This document shows, piece by piece, positions 6,835 through 14,353 of a stretch of 18,620 nt of DNA. The position numbers and the translations under genes are program-made. The stretch lies in NCBI GenBank assembly GCA_043101605.1, contig JBICIG010000085.1, positions 1 to 18,620 on the forward strand, written 5' to 3'. A model generated the notes under the pieces. That model did not search any database. It saw nothing but the letters and a program-made list of their open reading frames with translations, and was not told the origin of the DNA. This DNA comes from JBICIG01 sp043101605. GTDB taxonomy: Bacteria > Planctomycetota > Phycisphaerae > Phycisphaerales > UBA1924. Each line of letters starts with the position of its first letter. Position 1 is the stretch's first letter.

Positions 6835-8433
6835 TTACTCGAAGGTGCCGCGGACGCGCAGCTCGTAGTCGTCGATGGTGTAGAGCTCGTCGGCGGACAT
6901 GTCGGCAAAGCCGTTGTAGCGGTCGATGATGGGCTGGGGATTGTCAAAGGCGAGCTTGCCGAGCATATTGAACTTGGCGAGGAGGAGCGCCTTGAGATCG
7001 GCGGTGTTGTTGCGGGCGTGACCGGCGGGGTACATGATGAGCCCGGAATCGAACTCGCTCCCGTCGCCGTCGGTGATGACGACGCTGGTGGGGATGCCGT
7101 CGGGGTAGCGTCGGTCGTACTCCTCGCCGCCGTGGACGAACTCGATGCGGCTCATGATGGCGCGGGTCTGGTCGTTGAAGATCGCGTCGTGGGCGTAGTC
7201 GTGCGGGCTGAGCATGAGTTCCTGCCAGGTGATGTCGTGCCCCATCTGGCGGGCGCCGAGGGCCTTGCGGATGAGGGTGGCGATGATGTACGCCATGGAG
7301 TGATCGGCGCTCTGGCGGGTGCGGGGATCCTTCTTGGCCGGGTCGCCGATGATGCCGTAGGCCGGCTCGTACGCGACGATGCGGATGTTGCGGATCGCCT
7401 CGCCGCTGGGGTCGTCGAGGAGCTGCGGGGCCTTCTCGAAAAGGCTGATGATCGCCTGGATGGCGCCCGCGGACTGGTGTTCGTAGAGCCCGATCTTGAA
7501 GTGCATGCCCATGACGGCGAAGTCCGAGCCGCGCATCGCGAGGTGGAGGTCGAATGGGCTGGCGTCGGCGGGAGTGGTGTTGGCGTCGGTGTCGCTGACG
7601 CGCTTGAACATCTGCCCGGGGCCCTCGAAGAGGCGGAAGATCGCCTCCGGGTTGCGGAAGATGTCGCGCGGGCCCAGGAAGCCGAGCATCGAGCGGTGGA
7701 CCGAGAGCATGGCGACCTCGGTGGAGATCGCGGCCGATGCACCCTTGGAATCGCTGAGCTGCTTGCCGGCGCGGATGGCGCGGAAGGGGACATAGTGGGC
7801 CACGACCATGCCGATGGCGCTCTCGATCTGCTCGGGCGTGGCACCGAGCATGGCGCCGTATACCGCGGCCGAGGCGATCGCGCCGTGGAGCACATGGTCG
7901 ATCTTGTAGCTCTTGAGGCTGAAGACCTCGGCGAGGCGGCCGCGGATCTCGTCGATCGCGATCATCGCGAGCAGGGCCTTGCGGCCGTCGGCGCCGGACA
8001 TGTGGGCACCGGCGATCGCGACGGGGTAGTAATCGTTGTGCCCGAACTCGCCGGCGGTGTGCCCGAGCTTGGGGTTGTACCCGAAGTTGGTGCCGTTGGA
8101 GTCCCACTCGCGCACGGCGTTGGAGTTGGCGACGACTGCTTTCTCGGGCTTGACGCGGGTCTTGGAGCCGAAGACGGTCGAACCGGGGATGTCGCCGGCA
8201 GGGTACTGGGCGGCCTCGGCGCGGAGGACATTGGGGGCGTTGGTGCCCAGCGCGATGGCGCTGAGCCCGCAGAGCACCGCGTCGGTGTGGAACAGGCGGG
8301 TGCGTTCGATGACCGACTCGTCGGGCTCGCCCGAGGCGAGGAAGTCGATCGCGTAGCGGGCGATGCCCAGCGCCTGGTTCGACGCGGCGGGCAGGATGGT
8401 GTGGGTCTCGGCGGGGGCGGCGGTGTCGGGCAT
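6835..8433 (-). CDS. MmgE/PrpD family protein (2-methylcitrate dehydratase-like)
   Basis: The 532-residue product resembles the MmgE/PrpD family, which includes 2-methylcitrate dehydratase, cis-aconitate decarboxylase and other lyases on tricarboxylates. Supporting blocks are RTRLFHTDAVLCGLSAIALG (45-64), DEIRGRLAEVF with YKIDHVLHGAIASAAVYGAMLG (161-197), HFKIGLYEHQSAGAIQAI (311-328) and the family-typical TRQSADHSMAYIIATLI (372-388). It is somewhat longer than E. coli PrpD (483 residues). No prpB or prpC lies nearby, so participation in the methylcitrate cycle is uncertain. The ATG at 8433 is preferred over an upstream in-frame TTG at 8466 because GAGGGAG (8440-8446, minus strand) lies 6 nt before it. 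It is the first gene of an operon with the PhzF-like and LOG genes. Confidence 0.93.
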   Translation of the reverse strand: MPDTAAPAETHTILPAASNQALGIARYAIDFLASGEPDESVIERTRLFHTDAVLCGLSAIALGTNAPNVLRAEAAQYPAGDIPGSTVFGSKTRVKPEKAVVANSNAVREWDSNGTNFGYNPKLGHTAGEFGHNDYYPVAIAGAHMSGADGRKALLAMIAIDEIRGRLAEVFSLKSYKIDHVLHGAIASAAVYGAMLGATPEQIESAIGMVVAHYVPFRAIRAGKQLSDSKGASAAISTEVAMLSVHRSMLGFLGPRDIFRNPEAIFRLFEGPGQMFKRVSDTDANTTPADASPFDLHLAMRGSDFAVMGMHFKIGLYEHQSAGAIQAIISLFEKAPQLLDDPSGEAIRNIRIVAYEPAYGIIGDPAKKDPRTRQSADHSMAYIIATLIRKALGARQMGHDITWQELMLSPHDYAHDAIFNDQTRAIMSRIEFVHGGEEYDRRYPDGIPTSVVITDGDGSEFDSGLIMYPAGHARNNTADLKALLLAKFNMLGKLAFDNPQPIIDRYNGFADMSADELYTIDDYELRVRGTFE

Positions 8434-8465
8434 CGGTGTCTCCCTCGTCTGCGGACTGATCGCCA

Positions 8466-8471
8466 AGGGTA
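8466..8471 (-). promoter_or_regulatory. Possible -10 element for the prpD-phzF-LOG operon
   Basis: The minus strand reads TACCCT, which would place the transcript start about 25 nt upstream of the prpD-like ATG, leaving room for its ribosome binding site. No -35 hexamer is evident. The divergent gene has its own hexamer at 8563-8568. Confidence 0.35.
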
Positions 8472-8562
8472 GCGCCCCGCGGGGCGAGGGTTCGAGCCGA
8501 CGGCGCGGATGAAGACTGCGCGACCGATCGGGCCCGGGGCCCTCCCCGGCGGATGCCCCCGG

Positions 8563-8568
8563 TACACT
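8563..8568 (+). promoter_or_regulatory. -10 element of a putative leaderless promoter (solute-binding protein gene)
   Basis: TACACT ends 8 nt before GTG 8577, so transcription would begin at or next to the start codon. No Shine-Dalgarno sequence lies in the 30 nt upstream, and no -35 is recognisable. Confidence 0.55.
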
Positions 8569-8576
8569 CCCGACGC

Positions 8577-10451
8577 GTGAAGACGACGACCACCATCACC
8601 GTGCTGCTGCTGATCGGCGTGATCGCCCTGCCGTTCATCCTGAGGTCGCAGGGGAGCGCCGACGCCCGGCCCGACCCGAACGCACGGACGCTGATCATCA
8701 TCACGCCGCATGTTCAGCAGATCCAGGACGAGTTCGGGGAGGCCTTCGTGCGGTGGCACCGGCACGAGTACCCCGACGAGCCCCCGGTGCGGGTCGACTT
8801 CCGGCACCCCGGCGGGACGAGCGAGATCCGCAAGCTTCTGGCGTCGAAGTACATCGCCGAACTGAAGGCCGGACGCATCGACCCGGTCACCTTCGCGTGC
8901 GAGCAGGGGACGATGCCGTTCGACCTGATGTTCGGCGGGGGGACCTACGACCACGACCAGCTCGTGTCCGGCGTGCGGACGACGATCGACGGGGCCGAGG
9001 TGTCGATGCCGATGTCCGTGCCGATGGACCTCGACGACGCGACGCTGCTCGCGTGGTTCGGCGACGGCTCGGGCTCGCTGGACCCGATGGTCGGCTCGAA
9101 ACAACTCTTTCATGACGACCTTTACTGGGTCGGGACGGCGCTGTCGGGGTTCGGGATTGTCTACAACCGCCACCTCTTGAGCGAGATGGGACGCGACGAG
9201 CCCACGACCGTGGAGGACCTGGTCGACCCGGACCTGATGGGCTGGATCGCGCTGTGCGATCCGAGGCAGTCGGGCTCGATCGAGACGACCTTCGAGTCGA
9301 TCCTCGACAACTACGGCTGGGCCGCGGGCTGGCGGATCCTGCGGGCGCTGAGCGCCAATACCCGGTACTTCACCGACAAGTCCACCAAGCCGCCGATCGA
9401 TGTCGCCCAGGGCGAAGCCGCGTACGGGCTGGCGATCGACTTCTACGGGCGGAGCCAGTCGCAATCGGTGATGCAGGAGGGCGAGACGCCCGAGACCAGC
9501 CGCGTGGGGTACATCGACCCGCCGGGCAAGGTCTTCATCGACCCGGACCCGATCTCGATGCTCCGCGGCGGGCCGGATCCGGAACTGGCGCTCCGTTTCG
9601 TGCGCTTCGTCAACTCGGACCTGGGGCAGTCGCTCTGGCAGTTCCCGGCGCGATCGGGCGAGGCGGGGACGGACAACCCGCGCTGGGAGGACGGCGAGCC
9701 GATGGGCCCGGCTCAGTACGAACTGCGGCGCATGCCCGCGGTGCGATCGATGTACCGGCAGCACGCGTCGCACTTCATCGATCGGGTGGACCCGTTCGAG
9801 GCCGCGTCGAAGGTGCCGGGACGCGGGTGGCGATCGGGCATCCGCCCGATGATGTCCTCGTTCGGGATCGACAGCGCCGATGAACTGCGCGAGGCGTGGC
9901 GGGCGCTGCGTCGGGCGCGGGCGATGTCGTCGGAGGCGGCCGAACGCATCGACGCGGCGGTGCCCCGCTTCGAGCGTCTCGCGAGCGCGGCGTTCGTCGA
10001 CGGCGCTGGGGAGATGGCCACGACCGACGCGGACGATCGCTTCTTTGGGCAGGGGCGGGTCAGCGCGTGGGACTGGGCCGAAGCCGAGCAGGCACCGTCA
10101 GCGTGGTCGGACGAAGTGGTCGAGGCGTGGCGAGATCTTCGCGCCGCCCGCGCGGCCGACCCGGAGTTGTTCGATCTGCACGGCTTGCTGTACCGCTTCC
10201 CGCCCGGGGAGCGTGTGCGGGAACTGTGGAACGACATGTTCGCCGGCACGACCAACGACGCGGGCGAGGTCGTCGTGCCCGAAGAGGCGTTCCAGGACTT
10301 CACGCCGACGACTTATCGGGCGGTGCGGAACAGTTGGCGGGACGGACGCGTTGGCACCCGGTTGCAGGTGATCTACACGCGGATCTTCCAGGAGCAGTAC
10401 CGCGAGGTGGTTCGGCGGGCAAACGCGGTGGTCGCGGCCGGGGGTGGGTGA
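8577..10451 (+). CDS. Extracellular solute-binding protein, long form with C-terminal extension
   Basis: The product (624 residues from GTG 8577) starts with an uncleaved-looking hydrophobic segment (TITVLLLIGVIALPFIL, 6-22). Residues about 37-400 look like an ABC-transporter substrate-binding protein of the ferric-ion/polyamine class: TLIIITPHVQQIQDEF (38-53), SGFGIVYNRHLL (190-201), WIALCDPRQSGS (223-234), and a Trp-rich block then VAQGEAAYGLAIDFYG (276-291). The remaining 220 or so residues are charged and probably helical (RALRRARAMSSEAAERI and similar), with no family I recognise. Typical relatives are about 350 residues. No permease or ATPase gene is adjacent. GTG 8577 is favoured by the TACACT element 8 nt upstream; ATG 8553 would add 8 residues and lies upstream of that element. 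The protein probably sits on the outer face of the cytoplasmic membrane. Confidence 0.85.
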   Translation: MKTTTTITVLLLIGVIALPFILRSQGSADARPDPNARTLIIITPHVQQIQDEFGEAFVRWHRHEYPDEPPVRVDFRHPGGTSEIRKLLASKYIAELKAGRIDPVTFACEQGTMPFDLMFGGGTYDHDQLVSGVRTTIDGAEVSMPMSVPMDLDDATLLAWFGDGSGSLDPMVGSKQLFHDDLYWVGTALSGFGIVYNRHLLSEMGRDEPTTVEDLVDPDLMGWIALCDPRQSGSIETTFESILDNYGWAAGWRILRALSANTRYFTDKSTKPPIDVAQGEAAYGLAIDFYGRSQSQSVMQEGETPETSRVGYIDPPGKVFIDPDPISMLRGGPDPELALRFVRFVNSDLGQSLWQFPARSGEAGTDNPRWEDGEPMGPAQYELRRMPAVRSMYRQHASHFIDRVDPFEAASKVPGRGWRSGIRPMMSSFGIDSADELREAWRALRRARAMSSEAAERIDAAVPRFERLASAAFVDGAGEMATTDADDRFFGQGRVSAWDWAEAEQAPSAWSDEVVEAWRDLRAARAADPELFDLHGLLYRFPPGERVRELWNDMFAGTTNDAGEVVVPEEAFQDFTPTTYRAVRNSWRDGRVGTRLQVIYTRIFQEQYREVVRRANAVVAAGGG

Positions 10452-10614
10452 GTCCCCTTGGGCACCGTCGATGATGGAAGGCGTTCGGTCGGCCGATGTA
10501 CCCGGCATGAGCGCAACCCCAGCCACCGGCGTCGATCCCCGGGTCCGGAATCGGAATCTCGAGCGTGAGACCGCTCGGCGGGCGGCGCCCCCGAGCCCAG
10601 CGGAGATCGAAGCG

Positions 10615-12168
10615 ATGAGCGCAGCGGCACGGGTGGATGCGGGTCGGCCGCCGGCGATGGCGAAGATCGTCGCGACGATCGGGCCGGCGAGCGAATCGCC
10701 CGAGATGATCGCCAAGCTCATCGAGGCGGGCGTCAATGTCTTCCGCTTCAACTTCTCGCACGGCAACTGGGACGAGCACGAGCGGCGGCTCGACGCGGTG
10801 CGTCGGACGGCCGATTCGATGGGGCGATGCGTCGCGTGCCTGGGCGATCTGCCGGGCCCGAAGATCCGAGTGGGAGTCGTCCCGGGCGCGGGGATCGAAC
10901 TCCATCAGGGGCAGGATGTCGAGTTCCATGCCGAGTTCGGCGACGCGCGGGTGATCGACGGGCCCGAGGGCCCGATCGCCCAGTTCGGAACGACCTATCC
11001 CGAGATCACACGCGATGTGGAGCCCGGGCAGCGGGTGCTGGTCAACGACGGGGCGATCCGGCTGCTGGCGGTGTCGGTCGATCCGGGCGTGGTGCGCTGC
11101 CGGGTGGTCGTCGGCGGGCTGGTGACCTCGGGCAAGGGGATCAACCTGCCCGAGAGCGCGGTGAGCGCGCCGGCGCTGACCGAGCGGGACCTCGCGGGCG
11201 TGGAGTGGGCGGTCAAGCACGGCATGGACTACCTGGCGCTTTCGTTCGTGCGTTCGGCGTCGGAGATCCGCGAGTTGCAGACGCGGCTGTGGACGGTCTG
11301 CTCGGTGAACCGCGATCAAGCGGATTCCGGGGGTGGCTCGTCGATGATCCCGGTGATCGCCAAGATCGAGAAGCCGCAGGCGCTGGCGAACATCGAGTCG
11401 ATCGTCGAGGCGGCCGACGGGATCATGGTGGCGCGGGGTGACCTCGGGGTGGAGATGGACATCGCGCAGGTGCCGATGGCGCAGAAGCGGATCGTCGAGG
11501 CGTGCCGGCGTCACGCCAAGCCTTGCATCGTCGCGACGCAGATGCTCGAGACGATGATCGAGAACGCGACGCCGACGCGGGCCGAGGCGACGGATGTCGC
11601 CAACGCGATCTTCGACGGTGCCGGCGCGGTGATGCTCTCGGGCGAGACGGCGGTCGGGAAGCACCCGGCGCTGGTCGTCGAGACGATGCGCCGGATCGTG
11701 ACCACCGCCGAGAGCGAGATGCTCGCCACCGGCCGCATGATGGGCCCGCCCGAGTGCATCGCCGAATCGCACACGATGACCGCGGCGCTGGCGCGGGCCG
11801 CGGCCCACGCGGCGAGGAGCATCGGCGCGGCGGCGCTCGCCTGCTGGTCGCAGAACGGCGGGACGGCGCTCTACCTGAGCCAGCAGGGGCTCGGGCTCCC
11901 CATCCTCGCGTACTCGTCGGATGTCCGCGCCACGCGGCGGATGGCGCTGCTCTCGGGGGTCTTCCCGATCAGCATCATGCCGCCCGCGTCCGGCCTGCTG
12001 CGCGACTGGGGCGAGATCGCCGACCGCGATGCGCGCGAGAGAGGCTTTGCGCCCGAGGGCTCGTGGCTGGTGCTGGTAGCGGGCAAGCCGCTGGGTCATG
12101 CCAAGCGCACCAACACGCTCACGCTGCACCGCGTCGGCGATGAGTCCACGGGCTTTGCGCAGCAGTGA
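10615..12168 (+). CDS. pyk: Pyruvate kinase
   Basis: This enzyme transfers phosphate from phosphoenolpyruvate to ADP in the last step of glycolysis. The 517 residues show AKIVATIGPAS (16-26), FNFSHG (45-50), GDLPGPKIRVG (77-87), the active-site block IPVIAKIEK with K250 and E252, RGDLGVEMD (274-282), ATQMLETM (307-314), RAEATDVANAIFDG (322-335) and MLSGETAVGKHP (340-351). The C-terminal regulatory-type domain follows (about 385-507). ATG 10615 is chosen because GGAG at 10602-10605 lies 9 nt upstream. An ATG at 10507 would add 36 residues rich in Pro, Arg and Ala with weaker third-position GC and no clear ribosome binding site; an ATG at 10657 would start directly at the conserved domain. Gene identity is certain, the start is not. 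Confidence 0.95.
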   Translation: MSAAARVDAGRPPAMAKIVATIGPASESPEMIAKLIEAGVNVFRFNFSHGNWDEHERRLDAVRRTADSMGRCVACLGDLPGPKIRVGVVPGAGIELHQGQDVEFHAEFGDARVIDGPEGPIAQFGTTYPEITRDVEPGQRVLVNDGAIRLLAVSVDPGVVRCRVVVGGLVTSGKGINLPESAVSAPALTERDLAGVEWAVKHGMDYLALSFVRSASEIRELQTRLWTVCSVNRDQADSGGGSSMIPVIAKIEKPQALANIESIVEAADGIMVARGDLGVEMDIAQVPMAQKRIVEACRRHAKPCIVATQMLETMIENATPTRAEATDVANAIFDGAGAVMLSGETAVGKHPALVVETMRRIVTTAESEMLATGRMMGPPECIAESHTMTAALARAAAHAARSIGAAALACWSQNGGTALYLSQQGLGLPILAYSSDVRATRRMALLSGVFPISIMPPASGLLRDWGEIADRDARERGFAPEGSWLVLVAGKPLGHAKRTNTLTLHRVGDESTGFAQQ

Positions 12169-12182
12169 GTCGCGCGGCGGAT

Positions 12183-12203
12183 CCGGCGCGAACGACGCGC
12201 CGG
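12183..12203. terminator. GC-rich hairpin between pyk and the mscS-like gene
   Basis: CCGGCGCG (12183-12190) pairs perfectly with CGCGCCGG (12196-12203) around a 5-nt loop, 14 nt after the pyk stop. There is no U-tract. It also occupies the -35 region of the putative mscS promoter, so it could act as either a 3'-end hairpin or a regulatory palindrome. Confidence 0.45.
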
Positions 12204-12207
12204 GCGC

Positions 12208-12213
12208 TAGCAT
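12208..12213 (+). promoter_or_regulatory. -10 element of a putative leaderless promoter (mscS-like gene)
   Basis: TAGCAT ends 6 nt before ATG 12220, with no Shine-Dalgarno sequence upstream. Transcription would start at or very near the A of the start codon. Confidence 0.5.
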
Positions 12214-12219
12214 GACTCC

Positions 12220-13398
12220 ATGTTCCAGCGGGATACGACGGGAACGCCGCCCACGGAGGCTTTCGAACCGCTGCGGCTCGACGCCGTGGCTCCCGACGAG
12301 GGTTTGCTGCAGTTCGGTGCCGATGCGCTCGAGGTGGTGCTGATCCTGGGCATCGCGGTCCTGGTCGGTCTGGCGATCCACGCGTTGCTGTTCGCGATCG
12401 GGCGCCGGATCACGAGGCACACCGAGACGGATCTCGACGAGCAGGTGATGAAGCGGCTGCGCGGACCGCTGCTGATCCTGCTGCCGCTGCTCACGGTGCG
12501 TGTGGCGCTGCCCTCGGTCTCGATGTCGGGCGATCTGGCGGGCGTCATCCGCCAGGCGATGTCGATCGCGTTGATCGCAGGGGTGACCTGGGCGATCGTG
12601 TCGGCGATCAAGGGCGTCAGCGCGTTCGTGCTGGCGCGGCACGATGTGGGCGTGGCCGACAACCTCAAGGCCCGCCGTGTCCACACCCAGTTCCGCGTGC
12701 TCTCCCGCATCCTGAGCATTCTGGCGATCATCGTCGGGGCGGCGGCGGCGCTGATGACCTTCCCGGCGATCCGCCAACTCGGCACCAGCCTGCTCGCATC
12801 GGCGGGGCTGGCCGGGCTCGTCGTCGGCTTCGCGGCACGATCGAGCATCGCCAACTTCATCGCGGGCATCCAGATCGCTCTCAGCGAGCCGCTGCGCCTC
12901 GATGATGTCGTCGTGATCGACGGCGAATGGGGCCGCGTCGAGGAGATCACTTCGACCTATGTCGTCGTCAAGATCTGGGACGAGCGGCGGCTGATCGTGC
13001 CGTTCAGCTATGTCCTCGACAAGCCGTTCACGAACTGGACGCGTACGAACAGTCGGCTCCTCGGCACCGCGATCATCCACGCCGACTACACCGCCCCGAT
13101 CGATGCCCTCCGCGAGGAACTCAAGCGTCTTTGCAAGGAGAGCGACCTCTGGGACCAGCGCGTCGCCCTGCTGCAGGTCACCGACGCCACCGAGGGCACC
13201 ATCCAGCTCCGGGCGCTCGTCAGTTCGGGCGATGCCGGCAAGGCGTGGGACCTCCGCTGCCTCGTCCGCGAGGGACTGATCAAGTTCCTCCAGCGCGAAC
13301 ACCCCGCGGCCCTGCCCCGCACGCGGCTGGCGATCGAGGATCGACCGGGGACCTCCGGACAAGCGCACAAGGACTCGGGCCCATCGCAAGGCGCATGA
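12220..13398 (+). CDS. Mechanosensitive ion channel, MscS family
   Basis: The 392-residue membrane protein has hydrophobic segments at about 36-60, 83-98, 108-138, 162-181 and 187-223. The last carries the pore-lining helix of MscS channels, GTSLLASAGLAGLVVGFAARSSIANFIAGI (188-217), rich in Gly and Ala. It is followed by the beta domain (LDDVVVIDGEWGRVEEITSTYVVVKIWDERRLIVPFSYVL, 227-266) and a cytoplasmic C-terminal domain ending in a polar tail. Such channels open under membrane tension and release solutes on osmotic downshock. It is longer than E. coli MscS (286 residues) because of extra N-terminal helices. Its TGA stop abuts the purQ stop on the other strand directly, so the two genes have no room for a terminator. 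Confidence 0.93.
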   Translation: MFQRDTTGTPPTEAFEPLRLDAVAPDEGLLQFGADALEVVLILGIAVLVGLAIHALLFAIGRRITRHTETDLDEQVMKRLRGPLLILLPLLTVRVALPSVSMSGDLAGVIRQAMSIALIAGVTWAIVSAIKGVSAFVLARHDVGVADNLKARRVHTQFRVLSRILSILAIIVGAAAALMTFPAIRQLGTSLLASAGLAGLVVGFAARSSIANFIAGIQIALSEPLRLDDVVVIDGEWGRVEEITSTYVVVKIWDERRLIVPFSYVLDKPFTNWTRTNSRLLGTAIIHADYTAPIDALREELKRLCKESDLWDQRVALLQVTDATEGTIQLRALVSSGDAGKAWDLRCLVREGLIKFLQREHPAALPRTRLAIEDRPGTSGQAHKDSGPSQGA

Positions 13399-14208
13399 TC
13401 AGCCGGGCCGGGCCGACAGGCTCCCGAGCGCGGCTTCGACGCCGTTGCGGAACAGGCGCACGCCGGGCGTCTCTCGGGCGAAGGCCTCGGCGGGCAGGCG
13501 CGTCCATGCGGGATGACGGTTCCAATCGAGGAACCGGTCCGGGTGGGGCATGAGCCCGAACACCAGCCCGGACTCGTCGCAGATGCCGGCGATGGCTCGC
13601 TCCGAACCGTTGATGTCCGCCGCGTAGCGCAGCGCGACGAGCCCGCGTGATTCGAGGTCATCCAGCACGGCCGGCGGCGCGACGAACCGCCCCTCGCCGT
13701 GCCCATTGGGGAACGCAAGGGCCGGCTCGTGGGGGCGCCGCTCCAGCCCCGTGGTCCAGACGCAGCGCGAGCCCGGCGCGGGTGAGAGTTCCGACCAGAC
13801 ATCGATGAACCGGGCGCCGGCGTTGTGGGTCAGGGCAGTGGTCTGCCGGAACGAGCCTCCGCCCCCGGGGAGCAGCCCGAGTTGGACGAGCACCTGAAAC
13901 CCGTTGCAGATGCCGAGGATCGGGACGCCGCGATCGACCGCCCGGCGGAGGTGCCCGAGCAGGTGCTCCCGCATCCACATCGCCTGGACGCGACCGGACG
14001 CGACATCGTCGCCGTAGCTGAACCCCCCCGGCAGGGCGATCACGCCCGCCCGCTCGATCGGCGAGGGGTCGTCGATCAGTGCGTGAAGGTGGACAAGATC
14101 GCACGCGGCACCGGCCAGTTCGAAGCCCCGGCAGGTCTCGCGGTCGCAGTTGGTGCCCACGGTGCGGATCACCAGCACGCGAACGGGATCGGGGTGGGTG
14201 GGCGTCAT
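13399..14208 (-). CDS. purQ: Phosphoribosylformylglycinamidine synthase, glutaminase subunit
   Basis: This 269-residue class I glutamine amidotransferase supplies ammonia for the fourth step of purine synthesis, acting with PurL and PurS. Seen blocks are RTVGTNCDRET (15-25), LPGGFSYGDDVASG (59-72) and the nucleophile elbow GICNGFQVL with C101. In the histidine block GLMPHPDRF, H222 is followed two residues later by D224, where relatives usually have Glu (PHPE). It is longer than B. subtilis PurQ (227). The ATG at 14208 has no Shine-Dalgarno sequence; TACGAT on the same strand ends 8 nt upstream, suggesting a leaderless transcript. Partners purL and purS are not in this window. The gene is tail to tail with the mscS-like gene, sharing the palindrome TGATCA that supplies both stop codons. 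Confidence 0.94.
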   Translation of the reverse strand: MTPTHPDPVRVLVIRTVGTNCDRETCRGFELAGAACDLVHLHALIDDPSPIERAGVIALPGGFSYGDDVASGRVQAMWMREHLLGHLRRAVDRGVPILGICNGFQVLVQLGLLPGGGGSFRQTTALTHNAGARFIDVWSELSPAPGSRCVWTTGLERRPHEPALAFPNGHGEGRFVAPPAVLDDLESRGLVALRYAADINGSERAIAGICDESGLVFGLMPHPDRFLDWNRHPAWTRLPAEAFARETPGVRLFRNGVEAALGSLSARPG

Positions 14209-14216
14209 CGCGAATC

Positions 14217-14222
14217 ATCGTA
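14217..14222 (-). promoter_or_regulatory. -10 element of a putative leaderless promoter (purQ)
   Basis: The minus strand reads TACGAT, ending 8 nt before the purQ ATG. TTCACC, 18 bp further upstream on the same strand (14246 to 14241), is a fair -35 match. No Shine-Dalgarno sequence is present. Confidence 0.55.
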
Positions 14223-14272
14223 TCGGCGCCGGAGGCACGCGGTGAACCCCGGGGAGGTCGCCGAGGAAGCGC

Positions 14273-14278
14273 TATACT
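14273..14278 (+). promoter_or_regulatory. -10 element for the DUF1015 gene
   Basis: TATACT is a near-consensus -10 hexamer. It would give a leader of about 70 nt before ATG 14354, in contrast to the neighbouring leaderless candidates. No clear -35 is seen. Confidence 0.5.
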
Positions 14279-14353
14279 CGCGCCCAGGGCGGGCGCTCGT
14301 CCCGGCGTGGGTTGGATTCACTGTCGCGTACCCCGGGTTTGAAAGGCGGATGC

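Noticed and set aside
7018..8472. Long plus-strand open frame opposite the prpD-like gene
   Set aside because: Composition is Gly/Asp/Val/Glu-rich, typical of an antisense shadow, while the minus-strand frame has clear family blocks.
10300..13389. Very long open frame on the minus strand (about 1029 codons) opposite pyk and the mscS-like gene
   Set aside because: It is the antisense of two well-supported genes. High GC leaves few stop codons, and the translation is Arg/Asp/His-rich with no family motif.
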